NCBI GenBank assembly: GCA_963669155.1
Contig: OZ022576.1
Coordinates: 30,890,335-30,954,334, forward strand
Origin: Arbacia lixula
Lineage: Eukaryota; Echinodermata; Echinoidea; Arbacioida; Arbaciidae
Length of the DNA: 64,000 bases
Direction of reading: 5' to 3'
Shown here: piece by piece, positions 25,233 through 36,302 of the stretch
How positions within the stretch are numbered: the first letter of the stretch is position 1
Layout of the letters: each line of letters starts with the position of its first letter
Notes under the pieces: generated by a model
The model's database searches: none
Told to the model about the DNA's origin: nothing
The model's input: the letters and a program-made list of their open reading frames with translations, nothing else
Program-made: the position numbers and the translations under genes

Positions 25233-25486
25233 CCCGTGCCGTCACCAGCTTTTTTCAAGGGGGGTGCATTTTTTGGGGGGCGGGGGGAGTCACAACAAAC
25301 CAATGACAGGTCGCCCATCTAAAAGATCTGTAACCCGCCTCCCCCCCCAAAAAAAAAAAATAAATAAATAAAAAAAATAACTCGCATATAACTCTATGCT
25401 CACCCCCTTCTAAAAAAAACATGTGGTCTGGGGGGGGGGGGGGGTGCGTTCGCTCCCTCCTCACCCCTTGGTGACGATCATGCACA
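25233..25486. mobile_element. Possible MITE related to the element at 27764
   Basis: It begins CCGTGCCGTCACCAGC with a poly-T and G-run core and ends near TTGGTGACGATCATG. These ends resemble the terminal repeats of the element at 27764-28050, in which GCCGTCACCAG is also terminal. The ends are worn and no target duplication was seen. Confidence 0.45.
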
Positions 25487-25834
25487 CCTACACACACGCA
25501 CACAAAATGTAAATTGAATATTGAAAATGAGGGTGGTGGTGTGGAGGGAGGGGCGGAGGGAAGGAAGTAGAGGTAGGGAGTGGGGGGAGGCATATACCCG
25601 TGACTGTCCAGCAAGCGTGTGGGTCTGTATTGTAGGTAGGTCACCAAGCTACATCTTTGTGGAGGATGAAATGACAGGTTTAAAGCTCTTTTCGTTGTAT
25701 GATACATTTTGGTTTGGTTGACTTTAAAAACAAATAAAACTGAGGTTTAAAATAAGGAGCAGACATGTAAAATGGGATGTCTCAGTAGCCTGAGAGGTGT
25801 GCTTCGTGAGCTATGTGCGTGCCGCTGTCATAAT

Positions 25835-25854
25835 GGGGGGGGGGGGGGGGGGGG
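25835..25854. repeat. Poly-G run (~20 bp)
   Basis: An uninterrupted G run. The true length may differ because such runs sequence poorly. Confidence 0.9.
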
Positions 25855-26094
25855 TTGAACCCCTGAACCCCCCGCCTGGATCTCACCGATAAAACTGCCC
25901 GAATAAAAACACACGCACTTTGCGTGAACCACACCCTCTTGAAACAGATACTGAAACCATAAGTCATAACATTGATCATCAATTAACACGATAAACACGA
26001 ATTTGAAAAAAAAAATATATGCACCTCAATAGTCATTATCTTGGGCGCATCCACAACTTCCACAACTCTACAGTTTAAATCTACAGTTTAAAGG

Positions 26095-26345
26095 TTAAGT
26101 CCACCCTGAAGTTAACTTGGTTTTAATAAAAGCAAGCACATGAAAGTTATGACAATGCTTTGATGTCCCATGCTCAGCGGATGTCAACTTTAAAATAAAT
26201 GTTTTTAATTCTCCACTTTGTCTCTGAAAGCTTTGTTTCTTTCCATTTTTTTGTGCAATTTTGAAGGAAGTTAAGGGAAACGTGCACCATTAAAAATCCC
26301 TTACTCAGCTTTCATCTTAAGGATTGAGGAGTGACGAATAGACGG
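26095..26345. repeat. Dispersed repeat, partial copy
   Basis: Shares GACAATGCTTTGATGT and TTTGTCTCT(A/G)(A/G)AAGCTTTG with the copy at 26936-27215 and, more distantly, with 5945-6230. It starts with the CCACCCTGAAGTT word seen near 14030. Confidence 0.6.
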
Positions 26346-26935
26346 GAAAACAGATATCGTTATTACTCACAGACTTGACTAATTCCTTCCATTCCGAAAT
26401 TGTGTGCAATTGTAGGATTATCATTATAGTCAAGTTTACTATCTATATTAATGATTTCGTTCAAAAATTTTGGGTGATCTTTTGGGTGTTTTTTTTCTTA
26501 ATCTATACATTTTTGGAAAGAGTAATGTATACTTAATCTAAAAATCAATGTTGCCATTTTTTGTAAGCCAGCATGGGGGCCATTCTGGCATTTCAAAATG
26601 GCCACCATAATTACATTTTTGGCATGTATTTCCCTATTTAAGCCACCTAGTTTATGATATTTGGAGTCTAAACCCACATTTTCAGGACCGAGGCATTAAT
26701 GGCAATACCTAGAAATTTTAAACAAGACGTGCATACCATTTGCGTGCATGCCGTAAATGGTCTATAGAAGAAATAGCGATGGCTGAATGAATTAACTCTG
26801 CAAGTTTGCAGTTTTGTTGTAAAACACAGGTGAACTGCATACCAATAAACAAAATACTGTATTTGAGACTACTACTAGCACTAGCAGTTATAATATCTAT
26901 TTGACTGTGCCGCCGAGATCTTTTCAAAGATTATC

Positions 26936-27215
26936 CCAGGGAGGTGTTAGGAAAGAGTAGAAACTCGAGCATTATATATTCAAACATCTGTATGGTTTCT
27001 AAAGCTTGTTCATGAACGTTAAAAGCATTCCATGATCATGACAATGCTTTGATGTTCCATGTGCCGGGCCGACATTTAGCTGTTGTCAACTTGAAAAAGA
27101 AATGCCTTTAATTGCCCATTTGTCTCTAGAAGCTTTGTTTTTGACAAATTTGTTTGCAAATTATAAGGAAGTTAAGTACATATTATGACACATCTTTACT
27201 CTGCTTTTGTTTAAA
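26936..27215. repeat. Dispersed repeat, copy 2
   Basis: Closely related to the copy in the receptor intron at 5945-6230, sharing GTGTTAGGAA, ATATTCAAACATCTGTATGG and CGACATTTAGCTG. No coding potential. Confidence 0.65.
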
Positions 27216-27763
27216 AAAGTAATGAGGAATCATTAAAAACGGACATATACGATATTTGTATTACTTACAAAATTGACCAATTCATATCAGGAGCCATGTT
27301 CATCACGTTGAACAAAGTGTCTTGGTAGTTAAGCATGGCATGTTTTAGAACCTTCTACTCAACTGCGACATTTTGTTTAGCAGCCTCAGCATGATATGAT
27401 GATGACACGGTGAGCCTCAACACGCCATAAGTCATTGTCGTGACGTGTCATGGTAGTAGATTTATCGACATTTAGTGTGAAGTCACATTTGCATAATATC
27501 AAGACAACTGGTTCAAAACACAGTGGGCAGAGCATGCTTCTGTCATGACGGTGATCTTACCTGTGAGTCTCTTAACCCATTAGATTAAGGGGCGAATTTC
27601 AGATTGTCATGATGAAATTGTGCCTGTGACGCGAAATCTGCATGTCCTTTTACAGAAGTTTAGATTGCTACGACACGCAAAGTCCACGTCACAGTCGTAG
27701 CAATCTTTAACTCACTTATGTCGAATAAGGGAATCTTTTCTTTGAGCGATGTGGTATAGAACC

Positions 27764-28050
27764 CAGGGCCGTCGCCAGGGCGGTGCGGAGGGTGCGAAAC
27801 GCACCCCCCTTCAGAACCAAAAAGAAAAAAAAAAAGAAAAAAAAGAAATAATATAAAAATAAAATAAAAATAAAAAAAATAAAAAAAATAATGAAAATAA
27901 AATAAAAAAAAAGAACGGAGGGGGGAGGGGGGTAGGGATAACTGCATGAAATTGAGTTAATAGGTTGTTTTTGTGTTTTTGTGTTTTTTTTCATAAAAAG
28001 CACCCCCCCCCCCCCCCCCCCCCCCCTAGAAAAAGCTGGTGACGGCACTG
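27764..28050. mobile_element. 287-bp MITE with 15-bp TIRs and 5-bp target duplication
   Basis: The left end CAGGGCCGTCGCCAG and the reverse complement of the right end, CAGTGCCGTCACCAG, differ at three positions. The element is flanked by GAACC on both sides (27759-27763 and 28051-28055). The core is A-rich followed by a run of about 24 C residues. No protein is encoded. The superfamily is not assigned. Confidence 0.7.
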
Positions 28051-28405
28051 GAACCAGACATGTGCATAACAATTGATATGATTACAACCATTTCGGTACT
28101 CAGTATTTTTATCTTACTCTGCAAATTAAATGGCGAATTGAAGTTTAATTCCCGGCCCCAAGCCATGCTGCAGACACAATCATTACAAATTTGCTAACTA
28201 ATCGTTGTTAAGCTAGTGTGGTTGATTTCACGAGCAGCCACTTGAATTGCGTCGACCTGCACTTTACAGTAGGACATGCAGATTCAAAACATTCTCTAAT
28301 ACTGCATGAGTTTTGGGTTACATAAATTCTGTTTGAAGGGATCGTTTTTGTCCTTTTAAAAGGAATAAAGATACCAGTATGAAAAGAAGAACAATACGCA
28401 TGCAG

Positions 28406-29032
28406 CAAGATAAGTTCGTTTTATCTCTTGATAAAGGGAGACATGTACTATGTATTCATTTTTTTTTTCTATTGTATCTTGTTCAAGCTAATCATGTATC
28501 CATCACGTGTACATTTCTTTCTAATGTTTACGCCACTGATCTCTACAGTAAGTGGGGAGATCAGTGGTTTATGCTGAGAACATGAATATAAATGCCCAAG
28601 AGGGGGCGCTATACCAAGCCACGTTACAGAGTACTATGTAGGTACTCTACACGTTACCAGAGCCCTTTATACACAGAGTTTGGCCCACCCGTTTTCAGTA
28701 GCAACCAACAAGGCGCGTTTTGCTTTGTTGTACAAGCAGATAACAAAATAATACATGTATAGGCCACGTTGTTACCTAATGAAACAAAGTTGGGCAAACT
28801 CCGCGTATAGATAATCGTGCCCGTTGCTATCTTAAAATTGAGCTGGTCAACGTAATATTTTATGTATAACTCTTTTCCCGTTCCCTTCCTAACCGATAAC
28901 TCGTCACCCAACCCCTTCTTACCGTTTCATTCATTGCCTCAATTCCATCTCCCTCCCACCCACTATCACACCCATTCCCTTCTAAACAAATACACACTCC
29001 CTCTCCTTACACGCCACCCCCCCCTCCTCCCT

Positions 29033-29086
<54 letters not shown>

Positions 29087-29658
29087 ATAAGTTCATTTTA
29101 TCTCTCGATAAAGGGAGACGTGTACTATGTATTTTTTTTTCTTTTCTATCTTGTTCATCAAGCTAATCATGTATCCATCACGTGTACATTTCTTTCTAAT
29201 GTTTATGCTGAGAGAACATGAACATAGATGCTCAAGAGGGGGCGCTAACCAAGCCACGTTACTAGAGTACTATGTAGGTACTCTATACGTCACCACAGCC
29301 CTTTATACGCAGAGTTTTGCCTACCCGGTTTCAGTAGCAAACAACAAGGCGCATTTTGCTTTGTTGGACAAGCAGATAACAAAATAATGCACGTATGGGC
29401 CACGTTGTTACCTATTGAAACCAAGTTGGGCAAACTCCGCGTATAGACAACCGTGCCCGTTGCTATCTCAAAATTGAGCTGGTCAACGTAATGTTTTATT
29501 ACTCTTCGACATTTTCCCATTCCCTTCCTAACCAATAACTCGTCACCAAACCCCTTCTTACCGTTTTATTCATTGCCTCAATTCCATCTCCCTCCCACCC
29601 ACTATATATCACACCCATTCCCTTCTAAACAAATACACACTCCCTCTCCTTACACGCC
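28406..29658. repeat. Tandem duplication, period ~680 bp
   Basis: Copy 1 (about 28406-29016) and copy 2 (about 29083-29658) both begin CAAGATAAGTTC, include GAGGGGGCGCTA, GAGTACTATGTAGGTACTC and AAATTGAGCTGGTCAACGTA, and end CTCTCCTTACACGCC. A (CT)n tract (29041-29084) separates them. Copy 1 has a small extra segment near 28530-28575. Confidence 0.85.
29041..29084. repeat. (CT)n microsatellite
   Basis: About 44 bp of CT between the duplicated blocks; a second CT run lies at about 29791-29822. Confidence 0.95.
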
Positions 29659-29790
29659 CCCCCCCCCCCACCTCTCATCCCTCCCTCTCATCCCTCCATC
29701 CCATTGCAATGTACTCGTCCCCTTTCCAACCAATACCCACCACCTTTTATCACCTCGCCTCTTCTCACCCCAACCCTCTTCCCTTTCATT

Positions 29791-29825
<35 letters not shown>

Positions 29826-31873
29826 CCCTGTCGCACCCATGCCCCTCTAAACCCATGCTCACTCCCTAACAACAACTCCATTTCACCCCTGAAAATGATT
29901 ACCGGTAGTTAAAAACAATACACTTATAGCAAGTACAGTGTATATCATTAAAAAAACAATACTTTATTTTCATACATTTCAGAGAAGTTATATAATATCA
30001 CATTCTAGGAACAAATCAGCAGAAAACTTCTTTCTCAGACCATTTCATTATGACCCTAATCGTTCATATCCAAAAATACGGCAAGAATTTTAAATAAGAT
30101 TGGTGCATTTATCTCTCTAATGTAAAAATTGTAGTTCTAACATTAGATGTTGTACATGTACATGTTTATGGAAATTGATTGTTATATATTCATATACAGA
30201 AAACAACTAATCGTTATATTTTTATAAGTGCAGCTTTCACAAGACAACAGACCTATGCCATATTTAATAATCCTACACTAATAATCCCAACCTCTTGTCA
30301 TTTATCACATACACACAAACAATAATAAATAACAACTGCATCACATTTTAAAGACATTTCAGAAAAGTCTAGGTTTGGCAACAATATTCCAGGTGAGAAT
30401 TAGGGTTCCAGTGAAATTAACTTATCATTAAAGGGTAGTTTGATGGTTATGCTGTCACCCAGAATGGGAGGTGGAGAAAATGTGAGGAGACCATATAAAA
30501 ATGCTATAATAATAATGAAAATAACAACAATAATACCATCAATACAACAATATAGTAATTACAATAATAATCATAACAATAATGTTGACAAAAATAATTA
30601 CAATAATGATGACAAAACACTTTTTTTTCTCAAAGATGGTATAACATCCTGCCTTATGATTTCTGCATTTCACCAAAACAATTTCTACAAAAATAATTCA
30701 GGGAGACATCCGGTCATAAAGCTAGCGATGACATGTTTCTAACAAATTTCTCTTGTTTTACAGGCACATGAGTCTGATAGAATCTGTATTAAATCTTATA
30801 TGTAATGTCAGCACAACACATTTGGCATCATGTCCATGTAATCACAACTACAGTACTATAGAAACTTCATTAAAATCATTCATGTAAAATAATGGGCCAG
30901 TGATTCATAATTTGGAAAAACATATCTTTCTTCAAAGTGTTTAATGTACAAATATCATAAAAATTACAATGAAATTGCCACAACAACAATGAAAATGAGT
31001 GGGAATTTTCCTTTCTTCATCACAGAGAAAAGAAAAGAAATTCTGATATATACAAGATATATATTCATAATAGAGATAATGAATAATAGCAAATCTGTAG
31101 TAAAGGTAGCATGTTTGCTTTACTGACAGTGCAGATTTGTTATTGTGTTGTTAAATTTGTATTACATTTGAAGACTCTAAACATTCGAAGACCCTAAAAA
31201 AATAGGTACTTAACGGTTAAGATCAATATCTAAGAGGAAAATGGTTGACAATTGGTTTAAGACACACGGAACCAATATAACTGCTGACAAAAAATACACA
31301 TTGCACTTAAATATTTCAACTGACTGTTACATCATATCTCTATGCATTAGCTAAAATTGATATACAAATTACAAACATTCAAAGTTTGGTCTGAACTTTT
31401 GGCACATCTCAGCAAAATACCCTTAATATCGCACCTGTCATCAACTTTGACAGGCTGAGCATACAGAAATATGACATCAAGATTTGATATAATATCAACA
31501 TAACAATCCAACTCCCACTTAAATCAACCTCTTGAGTAGTTAACCTTTGGACACATCTGTGTTTGACTTGGGCGATAAGCTTCCATGTGTAAGGTTCTAA
31601 AAATTACTTGAAACAATGTGTGTGCCACTGTTGCAATATTTAAGATACAGGAGAGCGGTTGATTCCTTGATTTGATGAATATTAAGGCATGGAACACTAT
31701 CTGGGCTTCACTTCCATCTCATATCATGCATGTCAGGATCCACATACTTTCAATAAAGAGATCTCAAATGTACAAAATGTTTTTGTTCGCTTTTTAAATT
31801 CGAAATATGCAATATCACAATTCTCCAGTAAAATTAATTTGTGTCTACTGATCTACTGATCTACAATCTACTG

Positions 31874-31925
31874 ATTGTAACTGTATGCTCATGAGCACTG
31901 CCATTGTGTCCACTGGAGATATTCT
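31874..31925. repeat. ~52-bp word shared with the MIF-like gene intron
   Basis: GCCATTGTGTCCACTGGAGAT here matches GCCATTGTGCGTCCACTGGGGAT at about 33636, together with flanking GATTGTAAC/GATCGTAAC and ATGCT sequence. It is probably a fragment of a dispersed repeat. Confidence 0.55.
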
Positions 31926-31958
31926 CCAGAAAAATCAATCTGTGTATCTCCATTTATA

Positions 31959-32526
31959 TGAAAGGGTCACTAAATTAGAAAAACAAGTTCCCACTAATCT
32001 ATTAACATTATCCACTAAAAACGAATTTCACATGTTTTCCGCAATAAAGTCTCCTTTTGAAGAAAATTTGAAAAAAAAATGCACGCCTCTAGTGACGTCA
32101 GAGAAGTCAAAATGCCATAGATTGTACGGAAGTCAACGATAGACTACTTTCGTAATGTATTCACAACTTTCCCCCTAACTGCGTAGTAATGCGCTATTGC
32201 ATTAACAGGTATCTTGTCATTCAGATTCAATGGATGGAATGCACTTTGAATCTATTAGTTGTTGCTATTCGGACAAACCTCGGACAAGCTTTGGGGTTCC
32301 CATTGGTAACGAATTGTTTAAACGGCATGAATAAAATATTTTATTCACGCCGTTGGCATTTATGGCATTTTGACTTCTCTAACGTCACTGGAGATGTGCG
32401 TTTTTTTTTTTCAAATTTTTGCCAAAATAAGACTTTATTGCCGCAAACGAATGTGAAATTTGTTTTTAGTGGATAATTTTACATAGATTAGTGGGAACTT
32501 ATTTTTCTAATTTAGTAACCCTTTCA
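31959..32526. mobile_element. 568-bp MITE with ~170-bp inverted repeats
   Basis: The left arm begins TGAAAGGGTCACTAAATTAG and the right arm ends with its near reverse complement (CTAATTTAGTAACCCTTTCA). Complementarity continues through ATCCACTAAAAAC, CAATAAAGTCT and GACGT(C/T)AGAGAAGTC for about 170 bp. No transposase and no clear target duplication. Open frames inside it are chance. Confidence 0.75.
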
Positions 32527-32747
32527 GAGGACCATATTTGTTCCTTACTTTGGCTATACAACATGAAAACGTACCATTATATATTAAATATAACAAAAAA
32601 AAAAGAAAACGTTTTAACAACACCTAAAAACAGCCATTTCTATCAAATCTACTGCACTTAAATGATAATGTTCATAAGATCATCTTTAAAATGCAGAACT
32701 CTTACTGAGAAAATATCACATGCATGAATGTAAATAATATGAGGGGA

Positions 32748-32753
32748 TTTATT
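32748..32753 (-). terminator. Candidate polyadenylation signal of the MIF-like gene
   Basis: AATAAA on the - strand about 230 nt after the stop codon. It is the first canonical signal seen downstream of the gene. Confidence 0.4.
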
Positions 32754-32979
32754 TCCACCAGAAAACAATACAGGAAAGAGATCAAGAGCAGGAATAAAAC
32801 CACAGGATAGGGAACAGAAAGGCGTCGAGAGGGAACGAGAGGGAGAGCTAACGCACACAGGGAGATACTGGCATAACTACACAGACAGAGATAGATGTGG
32901 AGCAGGGCTAACACAGTATGGCATTGGAGAGTACCTTTGACGGTGGTGGCATGTGGGATGAGTTGGATGGATGGCTCGT

Positions 32980-33112
32980 TCATTTCTTGTCTTGACCGTG
33001 CCATCTCAGGTCAAAAGCCCCGCCTTGTCCCATGGAGCAGTACCGATCTGAGACCAGTCCGCCATTTTGCCCGATGTCATCACCGCACATCTTATGCATG
33101 TACACCATCAAC
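32980..33112 (-). CDS. MIF-like exon 3 with extended C-terminus
   Basis: Acceptor CATCCCCAG completes Arg, then LMVYMHKMCGDDIGQNGGLV, aligning with the last strand of MIF ([20 protein letters not shown]). It goes on for SDRYCSMGQGGAFDLRWHGQ and DKK to TGA. The tail has no recognised motif. Confidence 0.75.
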
Positions 33113-36100
33113 CTGGGGATGTGGTAGATAGAGGTGGAATAAGAAAGGCATAACCAATGAACAAAATGGCTTTTACAAGTCCAGAGATACTTCAGCTAGA
33201 TTAATTCTATGACTTGGACATGAGTAGGTCAATGTTCATCTCAATAAAATAGCTGAAAAGTGTGTCTGATAATTGGAACGTGTTAGAGGAGTGCAGAATA
33301 GAGGTATCATAATGGTTGTTTGAACTATCACCAGGGCAGGACCATTCCTTCTTGAACATGTCGTGAACCAAATGTGTTGAGCTACATTTTTTCATTATAT
33401 CTTGTGGGGAATAGTTTGCATGGGGCTCTTTTATCATTCACAGCCCTGGGCAATTAGTTTGCATTGGAGGGGACATATTGCCCTGAACCCCATGAAATTT
33501 GATTGCCACAAAATTTTAGAACAGCACTCACAACTTAAAACAAGATTGCCTAGGGCTAGCCAGCCACTGTACTGTGCATGCATACAGTATTGATTAACAA
33601 AGGTTAAATATTGATCGTAACAGGATGCTTGCAAGCATTGCCATTGTGCGTCCACTGGGGATTTTGCATTGTTACTAAACTTGCCATCAGGGCAAGCAAT
33701 GTGAACTGCTGTGGTATAAAGATTTCATTCAGAGACGAAAACAATATTTGGACAAAGCCTTAACAACAATTCTCCAATGAAGTTGCACAAATATGACACT
33801 TAATGGTAGCTAAGCAATTTAAATACTAATTGATAATTGTGTTTTTACTCTATAAATTCACTTGCAATTTTGCCTTTTGGCTACAAACTTGAATGAAACA
33901 CCTTGAATTGAATTATACTTATTACAGACATCTCCGACATTCAAATATAAAGAAAAAGTATTTAAAACCGTGTTAAAACAAGGTAAGATCGGTGCCTTTC
34001 TGGGGAGCCTTTAAACCCAGTGTCCGTTTTGGGGTGGGAAATGGGTAAGGGAGAGATCTTCACTGACCTGTCTGCATTTGGTAGCTTCAACTTCTCCTTG
34101 ATGAAGTCTAGGATGGCCTGCGAGGTCTCTCTCTTCTGGTCGACCTCCCCAAAGGTCCTGGATGAGTAGATGGTAAGGTAGCCAACAGGGTCACTCGAAC
34201 CAGCCTTCACCATTATCTGCCTGGGTCGCACATGGACAGTGATGGGCTGTGTGTGAGGGGTAGAGAGGACATTAGTTACGACATCATGAATCAATTTTGG
34301 AGGAAATAAAATCACAGATGGGTCATTTAGATCAGTGATGCAAATCTGTTTCTTGGATTCATATTATATATTTTGAAAAATTGGTTAATGAATATACAAC
34401 AAAAAGATTTCATGATTATTAATAGGAAATGATTTCATATATTTTTTCTTAGTTAATTTGTCTTCTTTAATGACATTTAGTTTTCATTTGCCTGAATAAT
34501 TATCTACAATATCTTCAATTGGCTATGCATTATTACCACACACTGTTGGGCCAGACTATAGTCAGAAAAAATTAAATATCATTTTCTAACTCATACTTAT
34601 CTGTGATCCTCTCTTTCTGAAACATTACAACATGTAAACAAATACACTTATTTGATTACAAAAATGAAAATTGAACATTAACAATGAGTGAATAAACCAG
34701 CACTCAAAGTTTATAGTTATTTAAAAAGACCATTTTGATACATGAATGTACACCTTAATTCCAATGTACATATCTATTTCTATCCATTTTCTTGAAGCGC
34801 TTCAATATAAGTAGAGGGAATTAATTTCCAGTTTCAATCAAGGAAAATGGACTACTTAAAGTTCATTTCAGAGGAGAATTTGTACTGCCTTGATGAGAAA
34901 CATGATGTTTGGGCATCAATGTATAGCAGTAACTGTCTTACCTTTCATTTCAACATGTACACTCAAGACAGTAACAATGGAATATTGCTAGACATCATTT
35001 TAATCTTACTCAAATATACTTTATCATTTTATCAACTTTGAGTCAACCGAGACTGTCAGTATAACATTGCTTACTCATTGTCTACTTAGTTTGTAACCTC
35101 ATTTCCTGGCAGCCTTTGCACTTTTGTCTAAGTAACAGCACATTAACTCTGTGTTCCATTGATATGTAAACCCAGTATAGTGCAACCATGGCATTTGCCT
35201 GGTACACTCTAACCTGTGCAGCGAGTACACTTTAAATCATTTCAAACTTAATTCCTTACCTCTACCTCAAAAGTCTAAATATCAATCTTGCTCTTTTGAT
35301 AAAAATGGAACTGTAAAATGGAAACTAATTGGTTACTTACTATTCAGTACATTCTTTTTTGCACAAGCATAGTCATGCAAACATGTACATAACATCATTC
35401 ATGGAGGATTTTTGTATCCCAATTTCTATCAAGCATACAAAAGTGACAAGTTGGGTTACAAGATGATATTACTGGAGAACATGATTGGCAGTTACAGGAC
35501 ACAATTTGACAGAATTTTAATTTTGATGCAAAAGGGTATTAAAAGAAAATGTTCAACAAAATGTACATGCATGGGGTAGACAGGAATAACCGTCCTATTC
35601 GGGGGCATTCTTTGATCAAAATGACATTTTTGGACATACCCCCCTAAATAGGGCGTTCAGAGGAGCCAGATGCAATCTCAGCGGATCCAACGTCCTATAG
35701 AGACTGATTTTTCGGTCTAATGCATGGGGCTGCACTGCAGCGCGTCTGTGAGAATGACTAAGTCAGTAAGTGTGAGACCAGATTAAGTTGTGCTTAACGT
35801 TAGTTGTTAGAGATCAATTATACTAGTTCACCAATTGTGTGAAGCATTTAGGTAACATTCGTCTAAAGTACATCAGGAATCGGAATACCCCAGTACAATA
35901 CATCTAACCTTTAAGTGCGTTTATAGTTCATGAGCAGACACTAGCCCCGGGACTGCTCCCGTCCAGCCTGAGCGGGCTGGTCGCAGTAGAGTAGTCCCTG
36001 GCTGTACAGCTAGATCTAGGCTAAATCAAATTGAACCTGCTGATTACCTGCTCCTCACGATGCAGTCTCTCGGCCAACATGTGGGTCAGATCCTTCGCGA

Positions 36101-36158
36101 ATTCAACGCATTCCGCATCGGGGATATCAATATTCGTTGAAAATACTGCGAGTGGCAT
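32980..36158 (-). CDS. MIF/D-dopachrome tautomerase superfamily protein (three exons)
   Basis: Exons on the - strand: 36158-36048, 34246-34068 and 33112-32980; phases (0, then 2) join cleanly to 140 residues plus TGA. The start MPLAVFSTNIDIP keeps the Met-Pro of the family; Pro2 becomes the catalytic N-terminal proline once Met is removed. Other family matches are ITVHVRPRQIMVKAGSSDP and LTIYSSRTFG. The usual Lys33 (precursor numbering) aligns with Arg34, and the CXXC of vertebrate MIF is absent (SSDPVGYLTI), as in many invertebrate and D-DT-like proteins. The family has ~115 residues; here ~23 extra residues follow the equivalent of the normal C-terminus. MIF and D-DT are trimeric tautomerases and secreted cytokines lacking a signal peptide. 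Whether this is MIF or D-DT was not decided. Confidence 0.85.
33113..34067 (-). other. MIF-like intron 2
   Basis: Phase 2, GTCAGT to CCCCAG. It carries the repeat word near 33612-33665. Nothing else was recognised. Confidence 0.6.
34068..34246 (-). CDS. MIF-like exon 2
   Basis: Acceptor CACACACAG, then PITVHVRPRQ; ends GACAG|GTCAGT inside an Arg codon. It encodes the central strands and second helix (AILDFIKEKLKLPNADR). Confidence 0.87.
34247..36047 (-). other. MIF-like intron 1
   Basis: Phase 0, GTAATC to CACACAG. AT-rich, nothing recognised inside. Confidence 0.6.
36048..36158 (-). CDS. MIF-like exon 1
   Basis: 37 codons from ATGCCACTC to GAGCAG|GTAATC. The ATG has A at -3, a good initiation context. 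It is chosen over the upstream in-frame ATG at 36302 because the family needs Met-Pro at the N-terminus. Confidence 0.85.
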
Positions 36159-36302
36159 CTTCACAGCTGATTCAGAGTCTAATGAGGAGTAATGAGTAAA
36201 CTTTATATCTGGAGACCTCTTCTGAACTTCCCCTTGGGTGTTGACGTCTCGAACGTAACTCACTAGGTTCTTGATCTGTCTAACTCGAACTAAGTCTGGC
36301 AT
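36159..36302 (-). other. In-frame 5' extension upstream of the MIF start
   Basis: 48 codons (MPDLVRVRQIKNLVSYVRDV...) are open and in frame with the MIF start, preceded directly by TAA. The ATG at 36302 has a weak context (T at -3). It contains CTA|GTGAGT, a good donor-like site, so it may be a partly spliced 5' UTR. If translated, the product would hide the catalytic proline. Confidence 0.35.

Larger units (their letters stand above)
24421..29940. other. Repeat-rich intergenic region
   Basis: No gene was recognised. It separates the receptor from the MIF-like gene, so the two are convergent. It holds microsatellites, G/C homopolymer runs, two related MITE-like elements, two more copies of a dispersed repeat and a tandem duplication, listed separately. 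Confidence 0.6.
29941..32747. other. AT-rich stretch 3' of the MIF-like gene
   Basis: No gene seen. It contains a TIR element (31959-32526) and microsatellite-like ATA/AAT stretches near 30500. A distal AATAAA on the - strand near 29960 could mark a long 3' UTR form, but the proximal signal at 32748 is more likely. Confidence 0.4.

Noticed and set aside
32189-32476. 95-codon frame
   Set aside because: Lies inside the inverted-repeat element at 31959-32526 and reads across its loop and arm.
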